64,000 nt of DNA from Myxococcales bacterium (GTDB lineage Bacteria; Myxococcota_A; Polyangia; Polyangiales; Ga0077539). The notes under the pieces were generated by a model. That model was given only the letters and a program-made list of their open reading frames with translations. It was not told the origin of the DNA and made no database searches. Position 1 is the first letter of the stretch; each line of letters opens with the position of its first letter. The position numbers and the translations under genes are program-made. Where the stretch lies: contig JAEUKI010000052.1 in NCBI GenBank assembly GCA_016793325.1, positions 62,001-126,000 of the forward strand. Reading direction: 5' to 3'. Shown piece after piece: positions 1 to 8,949 of this stretch.

Positions 1-91
1 GGGGCGGACCTTCGTGGGGACGTTTCCTCCGCCGGCGATGTAGCGCTGGATTGTTGCGCGTGGCGCCGGGGGCCGAGCACACTCGAACGCG

Positions 92-658
92 ATGCAATAC
101 CGATCGCTCGTGGCGCTCGTCGCCGTCTCCCTGACCGCTCTCTTGAATGCGTGTGTCGCGACGCGCACCGCGGGGTCGCAGTGCGTCGTGCAGACCGAAT
201 GCAACGATCCGCTGCTGTGCTCTGCGGGCTTCTGCCGCGCGCAGTGCGGCTCGGACAGCGACTGCGCGAGCGGCGAGCAGTGCGCCTACGCGCGCGACGT
301 CCGACGCAACGTGTGCTTCAACGCCACCGGGACGCGCACGTGCGGCGCCAATCCTTGCGGGACGGGGACGACGTGCATCGACGCGCTCTGCGTGAGCCTC
401 TGCAGCGCGGGCTGCCCGTCGGGCACCGCGTGCTCTCGCGACGGTCGCAACTGTGTCGCGGCCACCACGCCGGCGGACGCAGGGGCGGACGCGGGGCCCG
501 AGGCGGGGACGGACGGGGCTCCGAGCGACGTTCCATCGCCGACCGACGCCCAGCCGGAGGGCGGCATGGATGTTGGCGTCGCGACGGACAGCGGCGCGCT
601 CGACAGCGGGGCGAGCGCTGACAGCGGGGCGAGCTCCGACGCGCGAAGCGGCGACTGA
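92..658 (+). CDS. Cys-rich lipoprotein with Asp/Ala-rich tail
   Basis: The 188-residue product starts with a lipoprotein signal peptide whose lipobox ends LLNAC, with the lipidated Cys at residue 21. It should be exported and anchored in the envelope. Residues 30-125 are a Cys-rich domain with many CxxDxxC-like spacings, probably disulfide-bonded in the periplasm or on the surface. From about residue 125 the chain is a low-complexity Asp/Ala/Gly/Ser linker, a style common in myxobacterial lipoproteins. The Cys-rich part is clearly paralogous to residues 25-120 of the next gene (shared NDPLxCSxGxCRAQC pattern), so the two look like a tandem duplication. No enzymatic function is recognisable. 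Confidence 0.8.
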   Translation: MQYRSLVALVAVSLTALLNACVATRTAGSQCVVQTECNDPLLCSAGFCRAQCGSDSDCASGEQCAYARDVRRNVCFNATGTRTCGANPCGTGTTCIDALCVSLCSAGCPSGTACSRDGRNCVAATTPADAGADAGPEAGTDGAPSDVPSPTDAQPEGGMDVGVATDSGALDSGASADSGASSDARSGD

Positions 659-703
659 GCCGCGCGTTGCTGCGCGGGCGCACTTCGCGGAGACTCTGGG
701 CCG

Positions 704-2563
704 ATGGGCTTCGGTCGCGGCGCGTGGGTGCTCTTGATTTCGTGTGCTCTCGTCGCGTGCGTCGCTCCGCGCACGCGCGGGGCCGAGTGCGTCTTCAATC
801 ACGAGTGTGACGACCCGCTCGTGTGCTCGGGCGGCTTGTGCCGCGCGCAGTGCGCGACGGACCGCGACTGCCCGAGCGGCCAGCAGTGCGCGCTCGCTGA
901 AGACGCGCGAAAAAACGTCTGCTTCGACCCGCGCGGCGCTCGCGCGTGCACCGTTCGGACGTGCGCGGCTGGGCAGCGCTGCGCCGACGGCGTGTGCGTT
1001 CGTGACTGCTCCGCGACGTGCGCGGTCGGGACCGTGTGCTCAGCGGACGGGCTCTTTTGCGTGCTCGATCGCGCGGCAGGCGACGGTGGATCGGACGCGA
1101 CGGCGGACAGCGCGATGGACAGCGCGATGGACAGCGCGACGGACAGCGCCATGGACGCTCCCGAAGACCGCAGCGTTGTCGTCGACGCGGTGAGCGACGC
1201 GGCGCGATGCTTCGTCGCGCCGACGGCGGACGCGTCGGTCGACGCTGGCGCAGACGCGTCTGTGTGCGCGCCGCCGATGGCGACGTCGACGAGCTGCGGC
1301 GCGGGGCTCGAGCTGTGCGACGGGCGCTGCGTTTCGACCAGCGAATCGTCGGCCCATTGCGGGGTCGAGGGCGGCTGCGGCTCCGCGTGCGCTGGACAGT
1401 CCACGTGCGTGCGCGGCGTGTGCGCGCCGTGGTCGGTGCTGAGCGTCGCTGCAAACTCGTATGCGACGTACGTCGCGCGAAGCGGCGGCCGACCGTTGCT
1501 CGGCTGGGGCGTCGCGTTCGGCGGCGCGCTCGCTGACCGGGCGTCGGACTCGGAGACGCCCGTCGAGATCGTTGGAACGGACGGCGCCATCGACGTCGCG
1601 GCGGGCTATCGCAACGGCTGCGCGATCGTCGGCGCCGCACGAAGCGTTCGGTGCTGGGGCTGGGGCATGGCCGGCGTCGTGGACGCGACGATGGCGCACG
1701 TGCGGCGAGAGCCCGCGGACGTTCCGTGCTCGAACGGCGCTCGCGAGGTCGCGGTCGGCGAGAACTTCGCGTGCGCGCTTCGCGACGGAGGTGACGTCGT
1801 CTGCTGGGGACGCACGGGACGAGGGTTGCTCGGAGAAGGACCCGCGGACGCAGGCGCGGCGAGGTTCGTGTGGGAGCCGACGGTGGTTCCGATCCCTTCG
1901 GGCGTGTTGCCGGCGCTGCACATCACCGCGGGCGACGCCCACGCGTGCGCGGTCACGAGCGGATCGTCAGGAAATCGAAACGTCTATTGCTGGGGCTTCG
2001 ATCAAGAGTCCGTCGTCGGTCGCTCGGTGGTTGGGTCCGTCGCGCCGCCGGGCGCCGTGGGCGCGTCCTTCGATTCACCCGCGCAGACGATCCTCGCGCG
2101 AAGCAAGACGACCTGCGTGACCACCGCGTTCGGGTCTGTGTACTGCTGGGGCGAGAACACGTCCGGCGTCGCGGACCCTGCGGCGACGGGCGGCGGCAAC
2201 GTCGTCGAGCCGCGGATGGTCGCTGGATTTCCTGGGGACTTTCGCGCGGCGTCGCTCGGCGCGCTCGATCAAGCGCGCTGCGCGATCGAGCGCTGTGGTC
2301 GAGTGTTCTGCTGGGGAAACGACTTCGAACGGTCGCTCTCGGTGCTCGTGTCCGCGGGCGGACTCGACGCAGGCGGCTCGATGCGGCTGCGTCCCACGCA
2401 GATCACAAACGGCGCGGGACCGCTGTATCCAGGGCTCGTCGCGGTGCAGGGGATGCTCCGCGGAGGCTGCGCGTTGCGCGCTGACAGAACGCTCGATTGC
2501 TGGGGCGCGAGCGATCGTGGGTCCGTGGGGAGCTCGCGCGTCGTGAGCTCGCCCACCTGGTGA
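704..2563 (+). CDS. Lipoprotein with Cys-rich N-domain and RCC1-like propeller
   Basis: The signal peptide ends in lipobox LVAC (Cys19). Residues 25-120 repeat the Cys-rich domain of the upstream gene. A linker follows (residues 125-200) that includes a run of DSAM/DSAT units, then a second small Cys cluster near 195-245. From about residue 250 to the end, units of roughly 50 residues each carry a CWG core (RCWGWG, VCWGRT, YCWGFD, YCWGEN, FCWGND, DCWGAS), which is typical of RCC1/BNR-type beta-propellers in myxobacterial surface lipoproteins. The role is probably binding or scaffolding outside the inner membrane; the ligand is unknown. It lies 45 bp downstream of its paralogue and is likely co-transcribed. 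Confidence 0.85.
   Translation: MGFGRGAWVLLISCALVACVAPRTRGAECVFNHECDDPLVCSGGLCRAQCATDRDCPSGQQCALAEDARKNVCFDPRGARACTVRTCAAGQRCADGVCVRDCSATCAVGTVCSADGLFCVLDRAAGDGGSDATADSAMDSAMDSATDSAMDAPEDRSVVVDAVSDAARCFVAPTADASVDAGADASVCAPPMATSTSCGAGLELCDGRCVSTSESSAHCGVEGGCGSACAGQSTCVRGVCAPWSVLSVAANSYATYVARSGGRPLLGWGVAFGGALADRASDSETPVEIVGTDGAIDVAAGYRNGCAIVGAARSVRCWGWGMAGVVDATMAHVRREPADVPCSNGAREVAVGENFACALRDGGDVVCWGRTGRGLLGEGPADAGAARFVWEPTVVPIPSGVLPALHITAGDAHACAVTSGSSGNRNVYCWGFDQESVVGRSVVGSVAPPGAVGASFDSPAQTILARSKTTCVTTAFGSVYCWGENTSGVADPAATGGGNVVEPRMVAGFPGDFRAASLGALDQARCAIERCGRVFCWGNDFERSLSVLVSAGGLDAGGSMRLRPTQITNGAGPLYPGLVAVQGMLRGGCALRADRTLDCWGASDRGSVGSSRVVSSPTW
1106..1153 (+). repeat. Four tandem 12-bp coding repeats
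   Basis: Four consecutive 12-bp units of the form gacagcgcgatg, the third with acg and the fourth with cc substitutions, encode Asp-Ser-Ala-Met/Thr in the linker of the RCC1-like lipoprotein. The array is in frame and probably varies in copy number by slippage. It is a coding minisatellite, not a regulatory element. Confidence 0.8.
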
Positions 2564-2608
2564 TGCGCGGGCGCTGACTCGCTCGCTCATCGCGAAATCT
2601 TCTGAAAA

Positions 2609-3277
2609 TTACCGAGTGGATCGCGGAGGCACGAGGACCGGCGTCGCGCCCTCGGCGCTCACGTCGAACACGGTGGGGGCGCGCTCGCACTCCCACGTCG
2701 TGACGTTGGCGAACCACGTGGGGCCGTGCTGCCACGCGCCGCCGTCTTCGTGAATGTGCCCGAACATGTGCAGCTTGGGCGCGATCACACGAACCCGCGC
2801 GAGCAGGTCCGCGCAGCCCTGGCGCCCGTTGGTGAGCGTTCGATCGCCGATGCCCTCGGGCGGGCCGTGCGTGACGAGCACGTGCGTGTCCGCAGGAATG
2901 AGCGCCCACTTCTCGGCGAGCGCCCGTCCGCGCGGAAGGTTGAACGCCCATTGATGAAACTCTGGCTGCCAAGGCGAGCCCCAGAAGCGCACGCCCTCGA
3001 TCTCGACGCCGCGGTCCTCGAGGACCGTCACGCTCTCGCCGAGCAACGCGCGCGACGCGAGGGGCTCTTTGACGAAGCTCCAGTCGTGGTTGCCCGGGAC
3101 CACGAGCTTGTACGTGTGTGGCAGCGCCGAGATCCACGCGGCGACCGACTCGAGCTCCGAGAGCCGCCCGCCGCGGCACAGGTCCCCCGCGTGGACGAAG
3201 ACGTCTCCGTCGGGGATTTCGCGAAAGTCCCCTTCGAACGTGTGGGTGTCGGCCACCGCGACGACGCGCAAGGTCAT
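2609..3277 (-). CDS. Calcineurin-like metallophosphoesterase
   Basis: The 222-residue product has the full set of metallophosphoesterase metal ligands in order: ADTH near residue 10, HAGDL near 31, GNHD near 62-65, a THGPPEG motif and a C-terminal GHIHEDGG. It should be a cytoplasmic two-metal phosphodiesterase or phosphatase of the short YfcE/UPF0046-like class; the substrate is not predictable. I chose the ATG at 3277, eight residues before the first metal motif, rather than the long upstream extension. A -10-like TACCAT (minus strand, 3285-3290) sits 7 nt upstream and no Shine-Dalgarno is seen, so the message may be leaderless. The gene is divergent from smc. Confidence 0.85.
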   Translation of the reverse strand: MTLRVVAVADTHTFEGDFREIPDGDVFVHAGDLCRGGRLSELESVAAWISALPHTYKLVVPGNHDWSFVKEPLASRALLGESVTVLEDRGVEIEGVRFWGSPWQPEFHQWAFNLPRGRALAEKWALIPADTHVLVTHGPPEGIGDRTLTNGRQGCADLLARVRVIAPKLHMFGHIHEDGGAWQHGPTWFANVTTWECERAPTVFDVSAEGATPVLVPPRSTR

Positions 3278-3284
3278 TGTCGAG

Positions 3285-3290
3285 ATGGTA
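3285..3290 (-). promoter_or_regulatory. Putative -10 element of metallophosphoesterase gene
   Basis: On the minus strand the hexamer reads TACCAT and ends 7 nt before the ATG at 3277. The same hexamer occurs 9 nt before the metalloprotease gene at 41478. With normal -10 to +1 spacing, transcription would start at or beside the start codon. This is inferred from position and recurrence only. Confidence 0.35.
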
Positions 3291-3423
3291 GCGGGTCTCG
3301 CTGCGCGTCGAGCGACGCTGTAATCCGCCCCCGAAACGCTGTATACGGCGATGCTCCCCGGTGGTCGGGGAGCGAGGCGCACGCGGTTCGGGCATCCGTG
3401 GACCGCGCGCCCCGTGACCGCCG

Positions 3424-6400
3424 ATGCGAATTCGCAAGCTCGAGATCCAGGGATTCAAGTCGTTCGTCGATCGGACGGTGCTCGCGTTCGAGCACGACAT
3501 CACGGCGATCGTCGGTCCCAACGGCTGCGGCAAGTCGAACACCGTCGACGCGATTCGCTGGTGCATCGGCGAGCAGAGCGCGAAGAACCTCCGCGGCAAG
3601 GCCATGGAGGACGTGATCTTCGCGGGCAGCGAGAAGCGCGCCCCCCACTCGTTTGCTGAGGTCACGATCACCTTCGAAAACGCCGACGGGCTCGCTCCGC
3701 CGGAGTTCGCCGCGTACAACGAGATCGCCGTCACGCGCCGGCTCAATCGCGACGGGACGAGCGAGTACTTCTTGAACCGCGTCCCCGTGCGGCTCATGGA
3801 CGTCGTGTCGTTGTTCTTGGGCACCGGCGCTGGCGCGCGCGCGTACTCGGTCGTCGAGCAGGGCCGCGTCGGGCTCATCGTCACGTCCAAGCCCGAAGAC
3901 CGCCGCTCGTTCATCGAAGAGGCCGCGGGCATCACGCGCTTCAAAGCCCGCAAAAAAGCCGCTGAAAAGAAGATCGAGCTCACGCGGCAGAACCTCCTGC
4001 GCGTCGGCGACATCCTCACGGAGATCGACAAGTCCCTCGCGACCCTCAAGCGACAAGCGCAGAAGGCCGAGCGCTACAAAGCGGTTCGCTCGGAGCTCCG
4101 GGACGTCGAGCTGTACCTCGCGGCGCACAAGCTCCTCGAGCTCGTGGCCGTCTCGCGCGTGACCGTGGACACGCTCGAGCGCGTCGAAGCCGAGCACATG
4201 GGCGTGAGCGCCGCGCTCTTGCGCCTCGACGCCGACACCGAAGCGACGCGCGCGACCCTCTTCGACGTCGAGCAGCGCTTCGAGCGCGCGCAGCGCGAGA
4301 GCTTCGAAGCGGACAACGAAGTGCGCAGGCTCGAGGCCGAGCTCGTTCGAACGCGCGATCAGCTCTCGGTCGCGAAGAAGCGCCACGTCGACGCCACGCG
4401 CGAGCTCGGCGAAATCGCTGGTCAACGAACGCTCCTCGCGCAAGAGAGCGCGCAGCTCACGGACAACCTCGAGACGCTGGCCGAGGCCGAGTACGCCGCG
4501 ACGATGCGCCTCGCAGACGCGGAAGAAGCCCTTCGCGAGCTGCGCGAGCGCGTGGCCGCGGCCGAAGCCCGGCTCAGCGAGCACCGCCGCGCCGTCGGCG
4601 AAGCCGAGAAGATCCTCGCGGGCGCCGAGGCGTCGCGCAACGCGCTCTCGCGGCGGATGATCGAGTTCGAGGCGCGAAAGAACCGGCTCGAGACCGAAGC
4701 GCGCACCGTCGAGAAGCGCGCGGACGAGCTCACCGCCGAAGGCTCGGGCGTGCTCGACAAGCTCGCGATGCTCCGCGCGCAAAAAGACACGATCGCCGAT
4801 CGCAAGGCCGCGCTCGAAGCGTCCATCGGGCCGCTGCGCCAAGAGCGCGACGGCGTCGAGCGAAAGCTCGGCGAAGTGAAGCAAGAGCACCAGCGCGCGA
4901 GCGCGAGGCTCCAGGCGCTGCGCGAGGTCGCGTCGAGGCACGAGGGCGTCGGCAAGGGCGTTCAGTCGCTCTTGCGCGAGCAGGCGTCGCAGACGATGGG
5001 CCTCGTGGCGGACGCGATCGCCGCGCCGCCCGAGTACGCGCCGGCGGTCGCCGCGGTGCTCGCGGATCGTTGGCAAGACGTGCGCGTCGCGAGCCCCGCC
5101 GCCGCTGCCTCGCTCGCGAAGTGGCTTCGCGAGCAAAATCGCGGGCGCGCAGCGATGGCCTCGGGCGACGACGACGACCGAGATCCCGTCGTGCACGAGC
5201 ACCCGGGCGGCGAGGGGATCGAAGGGATGCTCTATCCGCGGCTGCGCGCGGAGGGAGATGTCCCCGCGCCGGTGCGCGCGCTGCTCGCGCCGGTGGTGCT
5301 CGCGACGAGCCTCGAGCACGCGGTGCGTGCGTTTCGCGCGGTGGGCGGCTCGTACGTCTACGTCACGCGCGACGGAGACGTGCTCGAGCCGAGCGGTCGC
5401 GTCGTGGGTGGTGTTCCCGAAAAAGCCGGCGCGGGTCTGCTCGGGACGCACGCAGAGATCCGCTCGCTCGAGCCTCGCGCCGACGCCCTCGGCTCGCTCG
5501 TCGAAGAGCTCACGACCGAGCTCGAAGCGGCGCGCGAGCGCGTGCGCACCGCGCAGACGGACCTCGAAGCGGCGCGGGCGGATTTGCACGCGCAAGAGCT
5601 CGCCCTCTTGTCCGTCGAGCGCGACGCGAAGGCGCACGAAGCCGAGCTCGCGCGGAGCGCCGTTCGTCGCGGAGAGCTCGAGCGAGAGCTCACCGAAGTC
5701 ACGCGCGGCCTCGAGGACATGGAGCGCGAGGACCTCGCGTACGACGGGGCGTTTCGCGAGGCGGAGGTCAAGCGAGACGCCGCGCGCGAAGGGCTGATGA
5801 CCGACGAGCAAGAGGCGCTCGCGTGGCGCGCGGAGGTCGAGCGCGCTTCGCAGCAGGTGACCGACGCGAAGGTGCTCTCGGCGCGAGAGCGCGAGCGCGC
5901 GACGGCCGTTCGCAACGCGATCGCGCGCCTCGAGAAGAGCGGCGTCGAGCTCACGCAGCGCGAAGAGCGATTGACCGCCGAGCTCGCGCAGCTCCAAGAG
6001 ACGCAGGAGCGCGCGGGCTCGATGGAGGGCTCGCTCGCGGGCGCGATCGGTATTGGCGTCGAGCACGCGACCAAGCTCCGCGACGCGCTCGCGTCGATCA
6101 AGGCGTCGTTCGACGCGCTGCGCACGGAGCTCGGCGAGGGCGAGGGAAGGGCGCGCTCGACGCGGTCGCGGCGAGATCAGCTCGCGAGGCAGCTCAGCGA
6201 GCTCGAGATGAAGCACCGCGAAGAGCAGATCGCGACCGAGCACCTCGTGCAAAACGCCGCAGAGAAGTACGGCGTGGTGCTCCCGCGGGTGCTCGGTGAT
6301 TTTCACATGCGCCCTCCGCCCGGCGAGTCCGAGCGAGCGCGGGCCGAAGAGCTGAAGACGGCGCTCGACCGTATGGGCGACGTGAACCTCGGCGCGATCG

Positions 6401-7014
6401 ACGAGTACAAAGCGCAGGAGAAGCGGCAGAAGTTTTTCTCCGAGCAGAAGGCGGACCTCGAGCGCGCGCTCGACCAGCTCGAGCAGGCGATCGAGCAGAT
6501 GAACCGCGAGTCGAAGAAGCGCTTCAAAGAGACGTTCGACGCCGTGGCGGGGCACTTCGAGCGGATCTTTCCGCGGCTGTTTCGCGGTGGATTCGGGAAG
6601 CTGCAGCTCACCAACCCCGAGGACTTGCTCGAGACCGGGATCGAGATCATCGCCACTCCGCCGGGAAAAAAGCTGGTCAACCTCGAGGCCATGTCCGGCG
6701 GCGAGAAGACCCTCACCGCCGTCACGCTGCTCTTCGCGCTGTTCATGTACCGGCCGTCTCCGTTTTGTTTGCTCGACGAGGTCGAAGCGGCGCTCGACGA
6801 GGCCAACGTGATTCGGTTGAACGACCTCGTCCGCGAGCTCACGGATCGATCGCAGTTCATCATGATCACCCACAACAAGCGCACGATGTCGATGGCCGAC
6901 GTGCTCTATGGCGTGACGATGGAAGAGCCCGGCGTGAGCAAGCTCGTCGGCGTGAAGCTCAAGAAGGACGAGCGCGCGCCGGGCACCGAAGGCGGCAACG
7001 TCGCGGTCGCGTGA
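3424..7014 (+). CDS. smc: Chromosome segregation ATPase SMC
   Basis: The 1196-residue protein has canonical SMC architecture: an N-terminal ATPase half with Walker A GPNGCGKS at about residues 31-38, a long Glu/Arg/Ala-rich coiled coil, a hinge around residues 510-660, a returning coiled coil, then the ABC signature MSGGEKT near 1090 and Walker B LLDEVEAALDE with the catalytic pair Asp1118-Glu1119. Length matches bacterial SMC of about 1150-1200 residues. It compacts and segregates chromosomes with ScpA and ScpB, which are not encoded next to it here. The ATG at 3424 gives the usual short N-terminus with the KLEIQGFKSF start of the family. A TATACG -10-like sequence lies at 3342-3347. Confidence 0.97.
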   Translation: MRIRKLEIQGFKSFVDRTVLAFEHDITAIVGPNGCGKSNTVDAIRWCIGEQSAKNLRGKAMEDVIFAGSEKRAPHSFAEVTITFENADGLAPPEFAAYNEIAVTRRLNRDGTSEYFLNRVPVRLMDVVSLFLGTGAGARAYSVVEQGRVGLIVTSKPEDRRSFIEEAAGITRFKARKKAAEKKIELTRQNLLRVGDILTEIDKSLATLKRQAQKAERYKAVRSELRDVELYLAAHKLLELVAVSRVTVDTLERVEAEHMGVSAALLRLDADTEATRATLFDVEQRFERAQRESFEADNEVRRLEAELVRTRDQLSVAKKRHVDATRELGEIAGQRTLLAQESAQLTDNLETLAEAEYAATMRLADAEEALRELRERVAAAEARLSEHRRAVGEAEKILAGAEASRNALSRRMIEFEARKNRLETEARTVEKRADELTAEGSGVLDKLAMLRAQKDTIADRKAALEASIGPLRQERDGVERKLGEVKQEHQRASARLQALREVASRHEGVGKGVQSLLREQASQTMGLVADAIAAPPEYAPAVAAVLADRWQDVRVASPAAAASLAKWLREQNRGRAAMASGDDDDRDPVVHEHPGGEGIEGMLYPRLRAEGDVPAPVRALLAPVVLATSLEHAVRAFRAVGGSYVYVTRDGDVLEPSGRVVGGVPEKAGAGLLGTHAEIRSLEPRADALGSLVEELTTELEAARERVRTAQTDLEAARADLHAQELALLSVERDAKAHEAELARSAVRRGELERELTEVTRGLEDMEREDLAYDGAFREAEVKRDAAREGLMTDEQEALAWRAEVERASQQVTDAKVLSARERERATAVRNAIARLEKSGVELTQREERLTAELAQLQETQERAGSMEGSLAGAIGIGVEHATKLRDALASIKASFDALRTELGEGEGRARSTRSRRDQLARQLSELEMKHREEQIATEHLVQNAAEKYGVVLPRVLGDFHMRPPPGESERARAEELKTALDRMGDVNLGAIDEYKAQEKRQKFFSEQKADLERALDQLEQAIEQMNRESKKRFKETFDAVAGHFERIFPRLFRGGFGKLQLTNPEDLLETGIEIIATPPGKKLVNLEAMSGGEKTLTAVTLLFALFMYRPSPFCLLDEVEAALDEANVIRLNDLVRELTDRSQFIMITHNKRTMSMADVLYGVTMEEPGVSKLVGVKLKKDERAPGTEGGNVAVA

Positions 7015-7018
7015 GCGC

Positions 7019-8002
7019 TCACCCTGGCGGGGGAATGTACCCGCGGCAGGCGTTTTGGATCACGCCGAGCGCGTTGGTGAAGAAGCCGTCGTAGTTGCTC
7101 GCGCACACGTCGTCGACGAGCCCATTGGCGCCGAAGCGTCGCGTGAGCCCGAGGATTCGGCTGTTGACCTGCGCGCCGCACGGGTTGTCGACGCGGCGTC
7201 CGACGAGCGAGAGCATCACGATGTTGCCCGCGACGCCGAAGCGGTGGCGGACGAGCTGGTCGTACCACTCTTGGGGCGTTCCACCGGAGCCGTAGGAGAG
7301 GCAGGTGCGCGGCGGGCCGTCCATGCAGCCGTCTTCTGCGTCGTCTTCGTCGGTGATCATGACGACCACGAGCAGCGAGTCTCGCCTGGAAAATCCCTGG
7401 TTGCACGCGCCGCTCGCGCTCCGCGCGGGGTCGAGCGCGCCGAGCAGCGCGCGCGCCATCTTCTCGTCGTCGTCGCCGGTGACGCCGACTTGTCCCGCGC
7501 ACGCGAAGGCTCGCTGGATGTCCGCGTCGCGAAGGTGCATGAAGCGATCGCCCGACCAAGGACCGCACATCCCGTTCGACGATTCGACGCCCGCGGTCTG
7601 CGTGACGAGGTCGCCGATCGCGCGACACCCTGGAGCGTTGCCGCGATACGCGTCGCTCGTCACGACGCCGATCTGCACGCTGTCTGCGAACGCCAGTTGG
7701 TTGCGCATCGCCGCGACGAACCCAGGAAACGAAGCCACGAGCGAGCGCTGCTGGTCCGCCATGCTCGCCGAGTTATCGATCACGAACAGGATGTCGATCT
7801 TCGAGCACGCCATCGGCGGCGACGCCACGTCCGCGGGAGGCGAGGCGTCGCGCTCGCTCGTCGCGCTGTCCGTCGCGTCCGTCGTGAGCGCTGCGTCTTC
7901 GGTCGCGCCGTCGCCGGGCCCGAGCCTGGGTGGCGCCGCGCAGGCGGCCAGCAAACAACCAAGCAACGTGAGCGAGAGCCAAGCGTTCGATGCGCTGCGC
8001 AT
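7019..8002 (-). CDS. VWA-domain lipoprotein
   Basis: The 327-residue product starts MRSASNAW with a signal peptide and a lipobox ending LLAAC, followed by an Asp/Ala/Thr linker. From about residue 66 it has a von Willebrand factor A domain. The beta1 strand carries the MIDAS motif DNSAS, and a central MITDEDDAED loop supplies further acidic residues. Cys residues are spread through the domain and may form disulfides. The family is common in myxobacteria as a surface or periplasmic binding protein; the partner is unknown. The ATG at 8002 is chosen because the signal peptide begins there, although the frame stays open further upstream. The stop is five bases from that of smc, tail to tail. Confidence 0.82.
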   Translation of the reverse strand: MRSASNAWLSLTLLGCLLAACAAPPRLGPGDGATEDAALTTDATDSATSERDASPPADVASPPMACSKIDILFVIDNSASMADQQRSLVASFPGFVAAMRNQLAFADSVQIGVVTSDAYRGNAPGCRAIGDLVTQTAGVESSNGMCGPWSGDRFMHLRDADIQRAFACAGQVGVTGDDDEKMARALLGALDPARSASGACNQGFSRRDSLLVVVMITDEDDAEDGCMDGPPRTCLSYGSGGTPQEWYDQLVRHRFGVAGNIVMLSLVGRRVDNPCGAQVNSRILGLTRRFGANGLVDDVCASNYDGFFTNALGVIQNACRGYIPPPG

Positions 8003-8035
8003 AGTGGGAGAAGGGGCTTGCAAGGCTTCAGCCAG

Positions 8036-8095
8036 ACACCGGTGTGTGCCAATCGAGATGACCAGTGAATTTTCGAAAGGTCTCGGTGCTTCGAA
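8036..8095. promoter_or_regulatory. Candidate operators between VWA lipoprotein and tetR
   Basis: This comparatively AT-rich divergent intergenic region contains a perfect 10-bp palindrome ACACCGGTGT (8036-8045) and two TTCGAA palindromes (8072-8077 and 8090-8095, 18 bp apart). A TetR-family gene is divergently transcribed from here, and such regulators usually bind palindromes beside their own gene, so these are plausible operators. No experimental support exists, and short palindromes can arise by chance. Confidence 0.3.
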
Positions 8096-8228
8096 ATGCT
8101 CAGTGGTTTCAAGCGGGTACTTTGCTGTGCCATCGCGTCGCGTATGCGGACCTCTTTTGCGTAGGTCACTTCGCGATGGGATAGAAGTTTCCCAGGATGA
8201 ACCTGCGTGCATCGACGAAGGATCGTGG

Positions 8229-8234
8229 TAGACT
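8229..8234 (+). promoter_or_regulatory. Putative -10 element of tetR-like gene
   Basis: The hexamer TAGACT ends 9 nt before the ATG at 8244, and no purine-rich ribosome binding site is seen between them. It fits the recurrent TAnnnT signal noted at several other gene starts and predicts a leaderless or nearly leaderless mRNA. The assignment is positional inference. Confidence 0.35.
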
Positions 8235-8243
8235 GATCGTGTC

Positions 8244-8906
8244 ATGAAGACTGGTTCGTCGACGACGCCTGCGCGTCCTGGCCACAGCGACGCCGATCCG
8301 CTCGACCTCGATCTGACGCGACATCGAATCTTGAAGGGCGCGTCCGATGTGTTCGCGCGACGCGGGGCGCGCGAGCCCACGGTGGACGAGCTCGTGAAGG
8401 CGTCGGGCGTCGCGCGTCGCACGTTTTATCGCGCGTTTCGCAACAGCGACGAGGTGCTGCTCGCGCTCTACGAGATCGCGTGCGCCAAGGTGATGGAGCG
8501 CATCCACCGCGCGATCGCCGAGCACGACGACGCGTGGGGCAAGCTGCAAGCGGGGCTGTGGAGCTTCTTGGATTTTCACACCGAGGCGGGGCAGCTCTTG
8601 CGCGTGCTGCAGGCCGAGGCGATGCGGCCCAACTCGCCCCTCGAGCGTCGGCGCGAGGATCAGCTCGACGCGATCGCGGCGATCTTCGACCGCGAGATCC
8701 AGAGCTCGCAGGGGCGCAGGATCGACCCGCTGGTGCTACGAGGGCTGTTGCTCGCGGTCGAGGGTCTGTCGAACGTGTTTCTCGCGCGGGCGAGCGCGGG
8801 CGGCGAGATCGACAAGCCGCGCGCGCGCAAGGTGATGCTGCGGATCATGGGCGCGACGCTCGCGCCCGACGGCATCCCCGGACCCCCGATGCCCCTCGCG
8901 CCGTAG
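8244..8906 (+). CDS. TetR/AcrR-family transcriptional regulator
   Basis: The 220-residue product has an N-terminal TetR helix-turn-helix at about residues 25-70, containing ILKGASDVFARRG, the recognition part VDELVKASGVARRTFYR and then FRNSDEVLLALYE. The C-terminal alpha-helical region (residues 75-205) would bind an unknown ligand and dimerise. Length is typical of the family. It is divergent from the VWA lipoprotein gene and tail to tail with the protease-like gene, so its most likely targets are itself and the VWA gene. Candidate palindromes lie in the intergenic region. Confidence 0.9.
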   Translation: MKTGSSTTPARPGHSDADPLDLDLTRHRILKGASDVFARRGAREPTVDELVKASGVARRTFYRAFRNSDEVLLALYEIACAKVMERIHRAIAEHDDAWGKLQAGLWSFLDFHTEAGQLLRVLQAEAMRPNSPLERRREDQLDAIAAIFDREIQSSQGRRIDPLVLRGLLLAVEGLSNVFLARASAGGEIDKPRARKVMLRIMGATLAPDGIPGPPMPLAP

Positions 8907-8949
8907 GCCGAACACCCTCGCACACGAAATCAAAGCGCGCCGAGCGCGA

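Noticed and set aside
1106..1153. CRISPR-like short tandem repeats
   Set aside because: Units are 12 bp, contiguous and in coding frame; there are no spacers and no cas genes.
3274..6873. Long open frame of 1199 codons on the minus strand opposite smc
   Set aside because: It is the antisense shadow of smc; the translation is Arg/Glu/Leu-biased without any domain, while the plus strand encodes all SMC motifs.
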